A stretch of DNA of 64,000 nt from Streptococcus respiraculi (lineage in GTDB: Bacteria; Bacillota; Bacilli; Lactobacillales; Streptococcaceae). The first letter of the stretch is position 1; every line of letters starts with the position of its first letter. The position numbers were made by a program, and so were the translations under genes. The DNA is taken from positions 894,001-958,000 of the forward strand of contig NZ_CP022680.1 of assembly GCF_003595525.1 (NCBI RefSeq). The letters are read 5' to 3'. Below are positions 54,708-63,306 of the stretch, piece after piece. The notes below the pieces were generated by a model. The model was not told the DNA's origin and did not search any database. It saw only the letters and a list, made by a program, of their open reading frames with translations.

Positions 54708-54733
54708 TAGTAGGTAGTAGGTAGTAGGTAGTA
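54708..54733. repeat. 7-bp tandem repeat (TAGTAGG x 3.7) in the promoter region of the secreted protein gene
   Basis: TAGTAGG repeats three times, plus TAGTA. On the minus strand it lies roughly 40-65 bp before the ATG, next to TATATT boxes, where a copy change would shift promoter spacing by seven bases. Confidence 0.85.
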
Positions 54734-55228
54734 AATTTTATATTTCAGGTAATATCGTTTCCGAATGAATAATGACCTTTCTAACCTGAATACGCTTTCT
54801 AAAAAATGATAACATTTTTTGCCGATGTAGTCAACTGATTACATAATTGCCCGCATTTTTTTGAGAATATTCTAGTAATTTTAAGTCTTTATTGTAGATG
54901 ATTTTTTGAAGATTGATAATTTGCTCCATTAAAATTCTGTATGGCTCATCATCTATACGCTTACTATATGGTAATCTATACAGCAGCTATATAAAATTTT
55001 TGCTAGCTATACGTTATATCAGATTGAAGAAAAAGTCTTTTTATTGCACCATCCTTATGTGCTTTCGGACATCAGCGACTTCCTTGGGAGTAAAATAATC
55101 CAGTGGATTATTTTAGCCCGAGCCCAGAAACAAGGAAGCGAGGATAATCGATTTCAACGAAATCACGACTTCTGTCACTTTTAGCACGGTGGTGGTGGCG
55201 GTATTGTGCTCGCTACGCTCGCAAATTT

Positions 55229-55254
55229 TCTAACCTTTATTCAATTTCACTATA
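55229..55254. mobile_element. Partial MITE end, copy 3
   Basis: TAACCTTTATTCAATTTCACTATAA matches, with one extra T, the right end of the MITE at 7538-7565. The opposite end is not recognisable, so this is a truncated or decayed copy. Confidence 0.55.
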
Positions 55255-55256
55255 AT

Positions 55257-56423
55257 CTAGTCTTCTTTATCTTTATTTGTTAAACTTTGGAACCACTGGT
55301 TGACCTTGTCATAAGGCGTTGTCAGGGCTTCTTTCCAGATTTGGTAGCGGGTGTCAATCAGACGGCGAAAGAGTTTGTCAAGCATGTCTTTTTCTGCGTC
55401 GGTCAGGTTTTGTTGCTGCTGCATGAGGAGGCTGATTTTTTTCGGTGTGTCAACGGTAAAATCGTTGAGTCGCTCAATGCCTGCATCGATGAACATGCCA
55501 AAGAGGAGATCAAAGAAGCGCTTGAGTTCTTCGTCATTAAGGCTAGCTGTCCATGTTTTTAAGGTTTCGTCAACTTGAATGCTGTTTTCTGTCAGGGCAG
55601 GCGCCAGTTTGAAATCATGCCCTTCTACTTCCCAAGAAAAGCTGATATGCTGGAGTAGGCCAAAGGCCTTGCTTTCGACAATTTCTGCATTGTCAGGCGT
55701 TTCAAGGAGCATGCCGACAATGGAATTTTGCGGGATAATGGGCTGAATACGGTCTTTTATGGCTTGATAGCCACTCGATGCAATGACAGACGGATGCACA
55801 CCTGGTGAATCATAGGCGATAATCTGGGCAATCCGCTGTTGGTCTGCTGTCATCATCTGGCTGCTGGCATAAATTGCAAGATTGCCGCCCTTTGAGTGTC
55901 CCGCTACGTAGATTGTCTGATCCGACATGCCCATGATGTGCTTGAGGTAGGTGGTCGCAGATTGTTGGGCGGGGATTTCTGCCATATAGGTCATGTGGAA
56001 GTCCTCTTTCCAGCCGATAATGGTGTCGTCTGTTCCTCTAAAAATGGTGACTAACTTGTCTTGACCGACTTTGTAGGTTAGGGCTGCAAATTGTTTTTCT
56101 TCTCCCTTGTCATAGTCATCGATAAAGGCAAGGACTTTGATTGCTTTGAAGCGTTTAGCGTCTTTTAGGAGTTGGAGCAGCTGGATTCGTTCAGGGGTGA
56201 TTGTGACCGAAATATTTGGCGTTTCTCCGTGATAGAGTGCTTCAAATTGCGTAGCGACATGATCTAGTCGAGGGGTTTTTTCGGTGGTAAAGTCAGGCGC
56301 AACCAAGTCATTAAAGGGCAGGTAGGCAATCTCTGTCAAGGCTAGAATATCCAAGCGGTTGAGCGGGACGTCATAAAAATCCTGATGAGCTACTTCTTCG
56401 ATATAATTCAGTAAGTTTGGCAT
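55257..56423 (-). CDS. Mbeg1-like / DUF2974 alpha/beta-hydrolase (lipase-like)
   Basis: The 388-aa protein has an alpha/beta-hydrolase core with the nucleophile elbow VAGHSKGGNLAIY and the preceding VTIFRGTDDTIIGWKEDFHM block, typical of the DUF2974/Mbeg1-like lipase group in streptococci. No signal peptide is present. ATG 56423 follows TAGGAGTATCT; the longer frame to 56726 is not conserved and crosses the promoter. Substrate unknown. Confidence 0.85.
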   Translation of the reverse strand: MPNLLNYIEEVAHQDFYDVPLNRLDILALTEIAYLPFNDLVAPDFTTEKTPRLDHVATQFEALYHGETPNISVTITPERIQLLQLLKDAKRFKAIKVLAFIDDYDKGEEKQFAALTYKVGQDKLVTIFRGTDDTIIGWKEDFHMTYMAEIPAQQSATTYLKHIMGMSDQTIYVAGHSKGGNLAIYASSQMMTADQQRIAQIIAYDSPGVHPSVIASSGYQAIKDRIQPIIPQNSIVGMLLETPDNAEIVESKAFGLLQHISFSWEVEGHDFKLAPALTENSIQVDETLKTWTASLNDEELKRFFDLLFGMFIDAGIERLNDFTVDTPKKISLLMQQQQNLTDAEKDMLDKLFRRLIDTRYQIWKEALTTPYDKVNQWFQSLTNKDKED

Positions 56424-56450
56424 AGATACTCCTATAAATATAGTTACATT

Positions 56451-56479
56451 ATTATATCGTAAGCAAGGAAAAATCACAA
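56451..56479 (-). promoter_or_regulatory. Promoter of the DUF2974 hydrolase gene
   Basis: On the minus strand TTGTGA, a 17-bp spacer and TATAAT. Confidence 0.65.
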
Positions 56480-56668
56480 CAGCAAGCAGTTTAGAAGGTG
56501 TTGAGAAACCCCGACTGGGAAAATATAAGGCGAGTGTGCTTGCGTCCGCATAAATCAACAGGACGGGACTATAAATGACAAAAATGTTAGGTTGAAATAT
56601 TTGGTTTTGGCTCTTTTTAGTGGGAAAATAGCGTATAATGGATAATAGAATAGAAAGGGAGTGGGGAA

Positions 56669-57355
56669 ATGAAGCAGAAGATTTTGATTGTGGAAGATGA
56701 TGTGGTGATTCGTCAGCTGGTGGCAAAACATCTTCGGAATTGGAATTATGAAGTAGCTGAAAGCGAGGATTTTCAGCGGATTTTGGAGCAGGTGGAAGAT
56801 TTTCAACCGCATTTGATTTTAATGGATATTGGGCTTCCTTTCTTTAATGGTTACTATTGGTGTCAGGAAATTCGTAAGATGTCCAGTGTACCGATTCTCT
56901 TTCTCTCATCGCGGGACCAGCCCATGGATATTGTCATGGCAATCAATCTGGGCGGTGATGATTATGTGAGTAAGCCCTTTGATATGACGGTTCTACTCGC
57001 GAAAATCCAAAGTTTGCTGCGTAGAACCTATGATTTCTTGGGAGAGCAGGCGGTGCTGACCTTTGGGGAGATTCGCTTGGACTTAAAAAGCATGCAGGTC
57101 AGCTATGAGGGACAGATTGAGGATTTGACCAAAAATGAATTTCAGATTTTACGAGTTTTATTTGAACGTTCCAAGGCTATTGTCAGTCGAGAAGAATTGA
57201 TGAAGGAACTGTGGAACAGCGATTTGTTTGTCGATGATAATACGCTGACGGTCAATGTCGGGCGTTTGCGCCGCAAATTAGCAGATATGGGCTTGCAGGA
57301 CTTGATTGCGACCAAAAAAGGAATTGGTTATGGATTGGTGAGGCAGGATGACTAG
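56669..57355 (+). CDS. OmpR-family response regulator of a Bce-type system
   Basis: The 228-aa regulator has a receiver domain (KILIVEDD, phosphorylated Asp in LILMDIGLPFFNG at about residue 52, Lys in DYVSKPFDM) and a winged-helix DNA-binding domain (LTKNEFQILRVLFE, DDNTLTVNVGRLRRKL, GIGYGLV). It overlaps the kinase gene by eight bases. With the ABC genes downstream it forms a BceRS-like module, and the TNACA-N4-TGTAA box before the transporter is its probable target. Confidence 0.92.
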   Translation: MKQKILIVEDDVVIRQLVAKHLRNWNYEVAESEDFQRILEQVEDFQPHLILMDIGLPFFNGYYWCQEIRKMSSVPILFLSSRDQPMDIVMAINLGGDDYVSKPFDMTVLLAKIQSLLRRTYDFLGEQAVLTFGEIRLDLKSMQVSYEGQIEDLTKNEFQILRVLFERSKAIVSREELMKELWNSDLFVDDNTLTVNVGRLRRKLADMGLQDLIATKKGIGYGLVRQDD

Positions 57356-58328
57356 GAGGAAGATTGGCTTTTTTATCAAGCACTGGTTAACGGGGCGTTT
57401 TCTTTTTATGGTGGGGGTGTTGATTTTTCTTGGTTTGATTACCAGTATTAGTTCACTCTTTAATGTGGAGACAGCCTTGACGGTCTACACCAGTCTTTTG
57501 CTCATGGTGCTTGGACTGGCGCTTGTAGCTATTGATTTATTTCGGGAATGGCAGCGATATGCCCTAGCAGAAAGTGGTCATGACATTGTGACTGGAACAG
57601 CGACAGAGGTGGTCTTACAGGAACGGATCAATCAGCTAGAAGAGGCTTTAAAAGTGCACCTTGATCATGCACGAGAGAGACAGAGTGATGTTCAGGACTA
57701 CTATACCTTGTGGGCGCATCAAATGAAAATTCCCATTGCAGCTAGTCAGCTTTTAATTGCGGACTTGTCAGCAAGTGAGGAAAAACAGGCCTTGGAGCGG
57801 GAACTGTTTAAGATTGAGCAGTATACAGGCTTGGTCTTGAACTATCTGCGCCTGCAATCTTTTCATGAAGACTTGGTGGTAGAGCGTGAATCTCTTGAGA
57901 CACTCGTCCGTCAGGTAGTCAAGAAATTTTCGATTTTCTTTATCCAACAAAAGATAGAGCTACGTTTGGATAGGCTAGAGCTGGCCCTTGCAACGGACAA
58001 GAAATGGTTTTGTCTCCTGCTTGAGCAATTCATCTCAAATGCGATCAAATACACGACTGGTGGTCAGATTTGGATTTACCTAGATGGAGATGAACTAGTT
58101 ATCCAAGATACGGGGATTGGCATTGCTAAAAGTGACATAAAGCGCATTTTTGATCGAGGTTTTTCAGGCTACAATGGCCGTATTTCGCAACAGTCGTCCG
58201 GACTTGGGCTGTACTTGGCCCGGCAGATTAGTCAAAAACTAGGTCTGCGTTTTTCGTTGACCTCTGAGGTCGGGCAAGGAACCCAAGTCCGCATTTTCCT
58301 AAAAGAAGAGTCTCTTGTCATTGACTAG
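57348..58328 (+). CDS. Intramembrane-sensing histidine kinase (BceS-like)
   Basis: The 326-aa kinase has two transmembrane helices within residues 1-65 separated by only a few residues, so no extracellular sensor exists. The H-box is WAHQMKIPIAASQ, with N-box NAIKYTTGG, G-boxes QDTGIGIAKSD and SSGLGLYLARQI. In such systems the transporter senses the peptide and passes the signal on. It overlaps the response regulator. Confidence 0.92.
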   Translation: MTRRKIGFFIKHWLTGRFLFMVGVLIFLGLITSISSLFNVETALTVYTSLLLMVLGLALVAIDLFREWQRYALAESGHDIVTGTATEVVLQERINQLEEALKVHLDHARERQSDVQDYYTLWAHQMKIPIAASQLLIADLSASEEKQALERELFKIEQYTGLVLNYLRLQSFHEDLVVERESLETLVRQVVKKFSIFFIQQKIELRLDRLELALATDKKWFCLLLEQFISNAIKYTTGGQIWIYLDGDELVIQDTGIGIAKSDIKRIFDRGFSGYNGRISQQSSGLGLYLARQISQKLGLRFSLTSEVGQGTQVRIFLKEESLVID

Positions 58329-58331
58329 CCA

Positions 58332-58351
58332 ATCTTACAAGAATGTAAGAT
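58332..58351. promoter_or_regulatory. BceR-type operator
   Basis: ATCTTACA-AGAA-TGTAAGAT is a perfect 8-bp inverted repeat and contains TTACA-N4-TGTAA, the box known for BceR-like regulators. It lies just after the kinase stop and 21 bp before the -10 (TAGAAT, 58373-58378) of the transporter genes. Confidence 0.8.
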
Positions 58352-58372
58352 AAATGAGAGCTAAAGCTAAGG

Positions 58373-58378
58373 TAGAAT
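58373..58378 (+). promoter_or_regulatory. -10 of the bceAB-like transporter promoter
   Basis: TAGAAT with no good -35, as expected of an activator-dependent promoter. It gives a leader of about 95 nt before ATG 58482. Confidence 0.5.
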
Positions 58379-58481
58379 AGGAAGAAATGGGCTATCATAA
58401 GACTAGAAAGAGTTGAACAGGCAAGACAGTATCGGCTACTGATGTCTGAATTTGCGCTTCAAGGAACACAAGGAGGTTTAT

Positions 58482-59240
58482 ATGGTATTACTCGACGTTC
58501 AACATGTACAGAAAATCTATCAGACACGCTTTTTAGCCAATCAGGTAGAGGCCCTAAAAGATATTCACTTTAGCGTTGAAAAGGGTGAATATGTGGCGAT
58601 TATGGGAGAATCTGGTTCGGGAAAATCAACCTTACTCAATATTTTAGCCATGCTAGACAAACCCACCCAAGGCAAGGTATTCTTGAATGGGATGGATACC
58701 CAGACGATTAAAAACAAGGATGCTTCTGCTTTTCGCAGGGAGAAACTGGGCTTTGTCTTTCAAGATTTTAACCTACTAGATACCTTGTCGGTCAAGGACA
58801 ATGTCCTCCTTCCCCTAGTTTTATCGCGTGTCTCCCTTTATGAGATGAACAAGCGGCAATCAGAAGTGCTCGATAGCCTAGGAATTGCCAGCTTAAAAGA
58901 TAAAATGCCTTATGAGATTTCAGGCGGTCAGCAACAGCGGGTCGCGGTCGCGCGTGCGATTATTACACAACCAGAAATTCTACTAGCAGATGAGCCAACT
59001 GGGGCGCTTGATTCCAAGTCTTCTGCAACCTTGCTGGATATTTTTGACCAAATAAACGAAATGGGGCAAACTCTTCTGATGGTTACCCATTCCACCACAG
59101 CAGCCAGTCGGGCTAAACGTGTCCTCTTTATCAAGGATGGCAAGCTCTATAATCAGATTTTTCGAGGGGATCGCACCTCACATGAGATGTTTCAGTTGAT
59201 TTCAGATACGCTGACTCTCATGGCGAATCAAGGTGAATAG
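58482..59240 (+). CDS. Bce-type ABC transporter ATP-binding protein
   Basis: The 252-aa ATPase has Walker A MGESGSGKSTLLN, Q-loop FVFQDFNLLD, signature ISGGQQQRVAVARAI, Walker B ILLADEPTGALD and H-loop MVTHSTTAA. It is of the MacB/BceA class that works with FtsX-fold permeases. ATG 58482 follows AAGGAGG; the upstream ATG at 58452 has no binding site. The permease follows one base later. Confidence 0.92.
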   Translation: MVLLDVQHVQKIYQTRFLANQVEALKDIHFSVEKGEYVAIMGESGSGKSTLLNILAMLDKPTQGKVFLNGMDTQTIKNKDASAFRREKLGFVFQDFNLLDTLSVKDNVLLPLVLSRVSLYEMNKRQSEVLDSLGIASLKDKMPYEISGGQQQRVAVARAIITQPEILLADEPTGALDSKSSATLLDIFDQINEMGQTLLMVTHSTTAASRAKRVLFIKDGKLYNQIFRGDRTSHEMFQLISDTLTLMANQGE

Positions 59241-59241
59241 G

Positions 59242-61254
59242 ATGTGGAAGGTCATCTATACATTAGCAGGCACCAATCTGCTAAAAAACCGAAAATTATA
59301 CTATCCCTTTGCCCTAGTGACAGTATTATCGGCAGCAATTGCCTATCTATTTATCTCACTTAGCCACAATCCACACTTGGCAGAAGTTTATGGGGCAAAA
59401 CCGGTTACGCTGACTCTTCAATTGGGGCAGTATGTTGTCTTGTTTACGGTTGCCATGCTACTCCTTTACGCCAACGGATTTGTCATGAAAAATCGCTCGA
59501 AAGAACTAGGAGTCTATACGGTTCTTGGCCTAGAAAAAGGTCATCTGCTCCTAATGACCTTACTTGAAACCATTTTCTTTTCAACGGTGACTGTTGGTTT
59601 TGGACTGGGGCTGGGTGTCCTATTGGATAAGCTGATTTATGCGATTTTACTCAAGACCATGCACGTTAAGGTGGTGTTGGTTTCCGTTTTCCAATGGGGA
59701 AATGCGCTGGCGGTCATCTTGTATTTTCTCCTTATCTTTTTCGGCTTGGCTGTTCTAAATGCTGGAAAATTAAGTCTATCTTCTTCGCTTCAGCTAGTGA
59801 AAGGTCAAAAAAGAGGAGAGGCAAAAGGACGGTTTTTGCTACTTCAAACCTTGCTTGGACTGGGAATTTTGGCCTATGCCTACTATCTATCCCTAAGTGT
59901 AGAGAGTCCGATTAAGGCCCTGCCTGTCTTTTTCACAGCAGTTGTCCTCGTTATTGTTGCCACCTACATACTTTTTCATGCGGGAATCATCAGCTTTTTG
60001 AAATGGCTGCAAAAGCGAGAAAGTTATTACTATCAGCCGGCGAATTTTATTTCTGTATCGAATCTTGTCTTTCGGATGAGGAAAAACGCCATGGGATTAG
60101 CGACCATTGCGATATTGTCTACCATGTTTATTATTACAATGATTGGTGGAATCAATATCTACATTGGTGGAAATGATATGATTCAGCAGCTAGAGCCAAA
60201 TGATTTCACCTACCATTATCAGTTTGAAAAAAATGGGGAAACCACAAGGAATGCTACTGGTGATGAGGAAGCGGTACTGCAAGAATGGACCTCACAGAAC
60301 CTAGAGCAAAATGGCGTTCCAATCAGCAAGATGGTCACCTATACCTTCTTTGAAGGTATAACGGGAAAGATGGAGAAGAATCACGTCAAGCTCCTTGATA
60401 AGAATAGGAAAGGGTTCAGTTTTTACGACATCAATGTCCTTTATGTCTTTGATGAAGCCTCTTATAAAGGAATGACAGGTGAGCGTTTAGACTTATCAAG
60501 CGATCAGGTTGCAGTTTATAGCAAGGATGTTGACTTTGATGTGCACCAACCATTAGTGATAGGGGAGCAATCCTTTACGGTTAAAAAGCGCTTGCCCAAG
60601 AATTTTACAGCCTATCAAACACCGAACAATATTACTCAAATAGTGCCAGGGCTTATTCTAGTTGTGCATGATTTAGCAGATGTTTCCTTGCTGACAAATA
60701 GGAAGACCTATATCGGAGTAGATACTAGCTTGACCGAAGAGGAGCAGAGGCAGCGTTGGGAAAATTGGCAGGCGCTGAATCCGGATCAGCAACCTACCTC
60801 TCTCACCCTTTCTGGAATGGGAACAGGTAGTCGCGCAGCCGAACGAGCCAGTACCTTTGCCTTTACAGGTTCCCTCTTCTTTATTGGGATCTTCCTATCT
60901 CTGGTTTTCCTCATGGCAACCGTATTGGTGATTTACTACAAGCAGATTTCAGAAGCCTATGAAGATAGAGAACGCTTTGTCATCATGCAAAAAGTAGGGC
61001 TGGACGAAGGACAGACCAAGCAAAGTATCCGCAAGCAGATGGCGACTGTCTTCTTTCTCCCCGTTGGCATTGCTTTTCTGCATTTGGCTTTTGCTTATAA
61101 GGTTCTGACTCAGATTTTGCTTCAGATTGGAATTGTCAATAGTAGCCTAGTCCTACAAGTTGCCCTATGGAGCTGTCTTGGATATTTCACCCTCTATCTC
61201 CTTGTTTATCTCTTAACGGCTCGATCTTACCGATCTATTATCCGTTCCAACTAA
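59242..61254 (+). CDS. Bce-type FtsX-fold ABC permease
   Basis: The 670-aa permease has about ten transmembrane helices and one large extracellular domain (about residues 310-535) between helices 7 and 8, the BceB layout. It lets the complex free or sense cell-wall-active peptides such as bacitracin or lantibiotics. FtsX-like helices occur at NAMGLATIAILSTMFIITMIGG and FIGIFLSLVFLMATVLV. ATG 59242 follows AAGGTGA; a GTG at 59233 is in frame but overlaps bceA. The ligand is not predictable. Confidence 0.9.
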   Translation: MWKVIYTLAGTNLLKNRKLYYPFALVTVLSAAIAYLFISLSHNPHLAEVYGAKPVTLTLQLGQYVVLFTVAMLLLYANGFVMKNRSKELGVYTVLGLEKGHLLLMTLLETIFFSTVTVGFGLGLGVLLDKLIYAILLKTMHVKVVLVSVFQWGNALAVILYFLLIFFGLAVLNAGKLSLSSSLQLVKGQKRGEAKGRFLLLQTLLGLGILAYAYYLSLSVESPIKALPVFFTAVVLVIVATYILFHAGIISFLKWLQKRESYYYQPANFISVSNLVFRMRKNAMGLATIAILSTMFIITMIGGINIYIGGNDMIQQLEPNDFTYHYQFEKNGETTRNATGDEEAVLQEWTSQNLEQNGVPISKMVTYTFFEGITGKMEKNHVKLLDKNRKGFSFYDINVLYVFDEASYKGMTGERLDLSSDQVAVYSKDVDFDVHQPLVIGEQSFTVKKRLPKNFTAYQTPNNITQIVPGLILVVHDLADVSLLTNRKTYIGVDTSLTEEEQRQRWENWQALNPDQQPTSLTLSGMGTGSRAAERASTFAFTGSLFFIGIFLSLVFLMATVLVIYYKQISEAYEDRERFVIMQKVGLDEGQTKQSIRKQMATVFFLPVGIAFLHLAFAYKVLTQILLQIGIVNSSLVLQVALWSCLGYFTLYLLVYLLTARSYRSIIRSN

Positions 61255-61334
61255 ATCAGCCTCAAGACGGATGAAAGAGATGAGAAGATAGGATATACTA
61301 AAGTCAATCCTAAATATTTTTCATAATCTCCTTA

Positions 61335-61364
61335 AAACATCAGCCCCAGTGGTTGGTGTTTTTT
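61335..61364 (+). terminator. Terminator of the Bce module
   Basis: AACATCAGCC and GGTTGGTGTTTTTT pair with G-U contacts. Confidence 0.7.
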
Positions 61365-61378
61365 GTCGATAAGACTTG

Positions 61379-61387
61379 TGGTATAAT
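61379..61387 (+). promoter_or_regulatory. Extended -10 promoter of the DUF2829-SDR-hydrolase operon
   Basis: TGGTATAAT, directly after the Bce terminator. The leader is about 50 nt. Confidence 0.55.
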
Positions 61388-61444
61388 GTAGGAGTGAAAA
61401 ACAGGCAGACAGAAGAACTGTCCGTTATAGAAAAGAGGAAAAAC

Positions 61445-61681
61445 ATGACATTTGAAGAAATTTTACCGGGGCTAAAAGCTAAGAAAAAATACGTTCGGAC
61501 AGGCTGGGGTGGAGCTGAAAACTATGTCCAGCTCTTTGATACGATTGAGCAAAACGGTGTGGCGCTTGAAGTGACGCCTTACTTCTTAATCAATGTATCA
61601 GGTGAGGGTGAGGGCTTTTCCATGTGGAGCCCAACACCGTGCGATGTCCTAGCGACAGACTGGGTGGAAGTCCATGACTAA
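61445..61681 (+). CDS. DUF2829 family protein
   Basis: The 78-aa protein MTFEEILPGLKAKKKYVRTGW..FSMWSPTPCDVLATDWVEV matches DUF2829, a small domain common in phages and Firmicutes with no known function. ATG 61445 follows AGAGGAAAAAC. It overlaps the SDR gene by eight bases. Confidence 0.88.
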   Translation: MTFEEILPGLKAKKKYVRTGWGGAENYVQLFDTIEQNGVALEVTPYFLINVSGEGEGFSMWSPTPCDVLATDWVEVHD

Positions 61682-62372
61682 GAAAGTCCTTGTAACAGGT
61701 GTCTCCTCAGGCATTGGACGGGCTCAGGCTCAACTGTTTTTGGAAAATGGCTATACCGTCTACGGTGTCGATAAGGAAGAAAATCCTCAGCTGGTTGGAG
61801 CCTTTCATTTTTTACAACTAGATCTACGGGGCAGCTTAGCTACCCTCTTTGACTGGTTAGAAGAAGTGGATATTCTCTGCAATACCGCTGGTAAACTAGA
61901 TGCTTATAAGCCACTGTTAGAGATCTGCGAGGAAGAAATCGAGGATATTCTAGCCGTTAATCTACTTGCGACCATGCGGATTACCCGCTTTTATCTGGCA
62001 AAAATGTTGGAGAAAAAGACTGGTATCATTATCAACATGTGCTCAATTGCCAGTTTCCTAGCAGGCGGTGGTGGTGCAGCCTATACGACCAGTAAGCATG
62101 CCCTAGCAGGTTTTACCAAGCAGCTGGCGCTCGATTATGCAGACAAGGGCATTCAGATCTTTGGCTTAGCGCCAGGCGCTGTTAAAACAGCCATGACAGC
62201 TAGTGACTTTGAAGAGGGCGGTCTAGCAGATTGGGTCGTAGCGGAAACGCCAATCAAGCGCTGGCTAGAGCCTGAAGAAATCGCAGATGTGACCCTCTTT
62301 TTAGCAAGCGGAAGAGCAAGTGCCATGCAGGGAGAAATCCTTAAAATTGACGGCGGTTGGAGTTTGAAATAA
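61674..62372 (+). CDS. Short-chain dehydrogenase/reductase (FabG-like)
   Basis: The 232-aa oxidoreductase has the NAD(P) loop VTGVSSGIGRAQA, NTAG (residues about 80-84), the Ser of MCSIASF and the catalytic YTTSKHALAG, plus the C-terminal GEILKIDGGWS. It is annotated often as 3-oxoacyl-ACP reductase, but the real fabG lies in fatty-acid operons, so its substrate is open. It lies between a DUF2829 gene and an alpha/beta hydrolase gene. Confidence 0.9.
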   Translation: MTKKVLVTGVSSGIGRAQAQLFLENGYTVYGVDKEENPQLVGAFHFLQLDLRGSLATLFDWLEEVDILCNTAGKLDAYKPLLEICEEEIEDILAVNLLATMRITRFYLAKMLEKKTGIIINMCSIASFLAGGGGAAYTTSKHALAGFTKQLALDYADKGIQIFGLAPGAVKTAMTASDFEEGGLADWVVAETPIKRWLEPEEIADVTLFLASGRASAMQGEILKIDGGWSLK

Positions 62373-62391
62373 ATCAACTGAGGAAAAACAA

Positions 62392-63306
62392 ATGACAAAA
62401 GTGACAAGGTGGCGTTTTGGGCTACGGCAAACCAGTGCGATTCTATGGGCAATCGATGAGCCAAAAGCAGTCGTTCAAATCGTGCACGGCATGATTGAGC
62501 ATATTGAGCGATACGATGCCTTTGCCCGTTTTCTCAATCAAGCGGGTTATGCAGTGGTCGGTCACGACCATGTGGGGCATGGGAAAACGGCTCGTAAGCA
62601 AGAAGACTACGGTGTCTTTCCAGATGACTGGCATACCTTGATTGAGGATGTGAGGAACCTGCAAGATGAGATAAAGACGTACTATTTAGATGTGCCTCTG
62701 ATTATCATGGGACATTCCATGGGATCATACATTACGCGCCTGTATCTGGCGGAGTATGGTAAAGGGGTCACTGCCGGCATTCTCATGGGAACAGGTCAAG
62801 AGCCCCTTGTGAAAACGAGAGCAGGAATCGCTCTAGTCACTATCTTAACAGCTATTCATGGACCTCTTTATCGTAGTAGTCTGGTTGAAGCAATGAGTAC
62901 AGGCAGTTTTAACAAGCAGTTTGCACCAACGAAGACCAGTGCAGACTGGCTGACACGCGATGAAGAAGAGGTCGAAAAATACTTGATCAATCCGTATCAC
63001 CAATTCAGACCGACACTCAGTATGTACAAGGCTTTGTTTACCTTTGCCAACTATGCTGCGCAGACGACTTGGATAAATAGGATTCCAAAGGAGTTGCCGC
63101 TGCTTGTGATTTCAGGAGAGGCAGATCCTGTGGGCGCGTGTGGTAAAGGGGTCAAGCGTTTCTATGACCAGCTCCTCAAGGCAGGTGTTTCTCAGGTCAG
63201 CTTGACCTTGTACCCAGAAGCCCGTCATGAAATTCTCAATGAATGGAACAAGGAAGAAGTCATGCAAGACATTGTCAGCTGGCTAGACGGAGTGGTAGAG
63301 ATATGA
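62392..63306 (+). CDS. Alpha/beta hydrolase, monoacylglycerol-lipase/lysophospholipase-like
   Basis: The 304-aa enzyme has the oxyanion segment IVHGMIEHIERYD, the nucleophile in IMGHSMGSYITRLY, the Asp in SGEADPVGACG and the His in YPEARHEILNEW. Hydrolase_4 family members cut monoacylglycerols or lysophospholipids. No signal peptide is present. Its stop overlaps the GNAT gene. Confidence 0.9.
   Translation: MTKVTRWRFGLRQTSAILWAIDEPKAVVQIVHGMIEHIERYDAFARFLNQAGYAVVGHDHVGHGKTARKQEDYGVFPDDWHTLIEDVRNLQDEIKTYYLDVPLIIMGHSMGSYITRLYLAEYGKGVTAGILMGTGQEPLVKTRAGIALVTILTAIHGPLYRSSLVEAMSTGSFNKQFAPTKTSADWLTRDEEEVEKYLINPYHQFRPTLSMYKALFTFANYAAQTTWINRIPKELPLLVISGEADPVGACGKGVKRFYDQLLKAGVSQVSLTLYPEARHEILNEWNKEEVMQDIVSWLDGVVEI

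Larger units (their letters stand above)
54671..55256. other. 586-bp gene-free AT-rich region
   Basis: It contains a 7-mer repeat (54708-54733), no credible ORF or RNA, terminator-like sequences related to the murQ hairpin (about 55141-55180), and at its right edge a partial MITE end (55229-55254). Confidence 0.65.

Noticed and set aside
55013..55190. Possible small RNA gene
   Set aside because: Only terminator-like hairpins and repeat debris are visible; no promoter with matching terminator could be defined.
56424..56726. N-terminal 101-codon extension of the DUF2974 hydrolase
   Set aside because: It crosses a TTGTGA-17-TATAAT promoter and overlaps the divergent response-regulator start; ATG 56423 has a good binding site.
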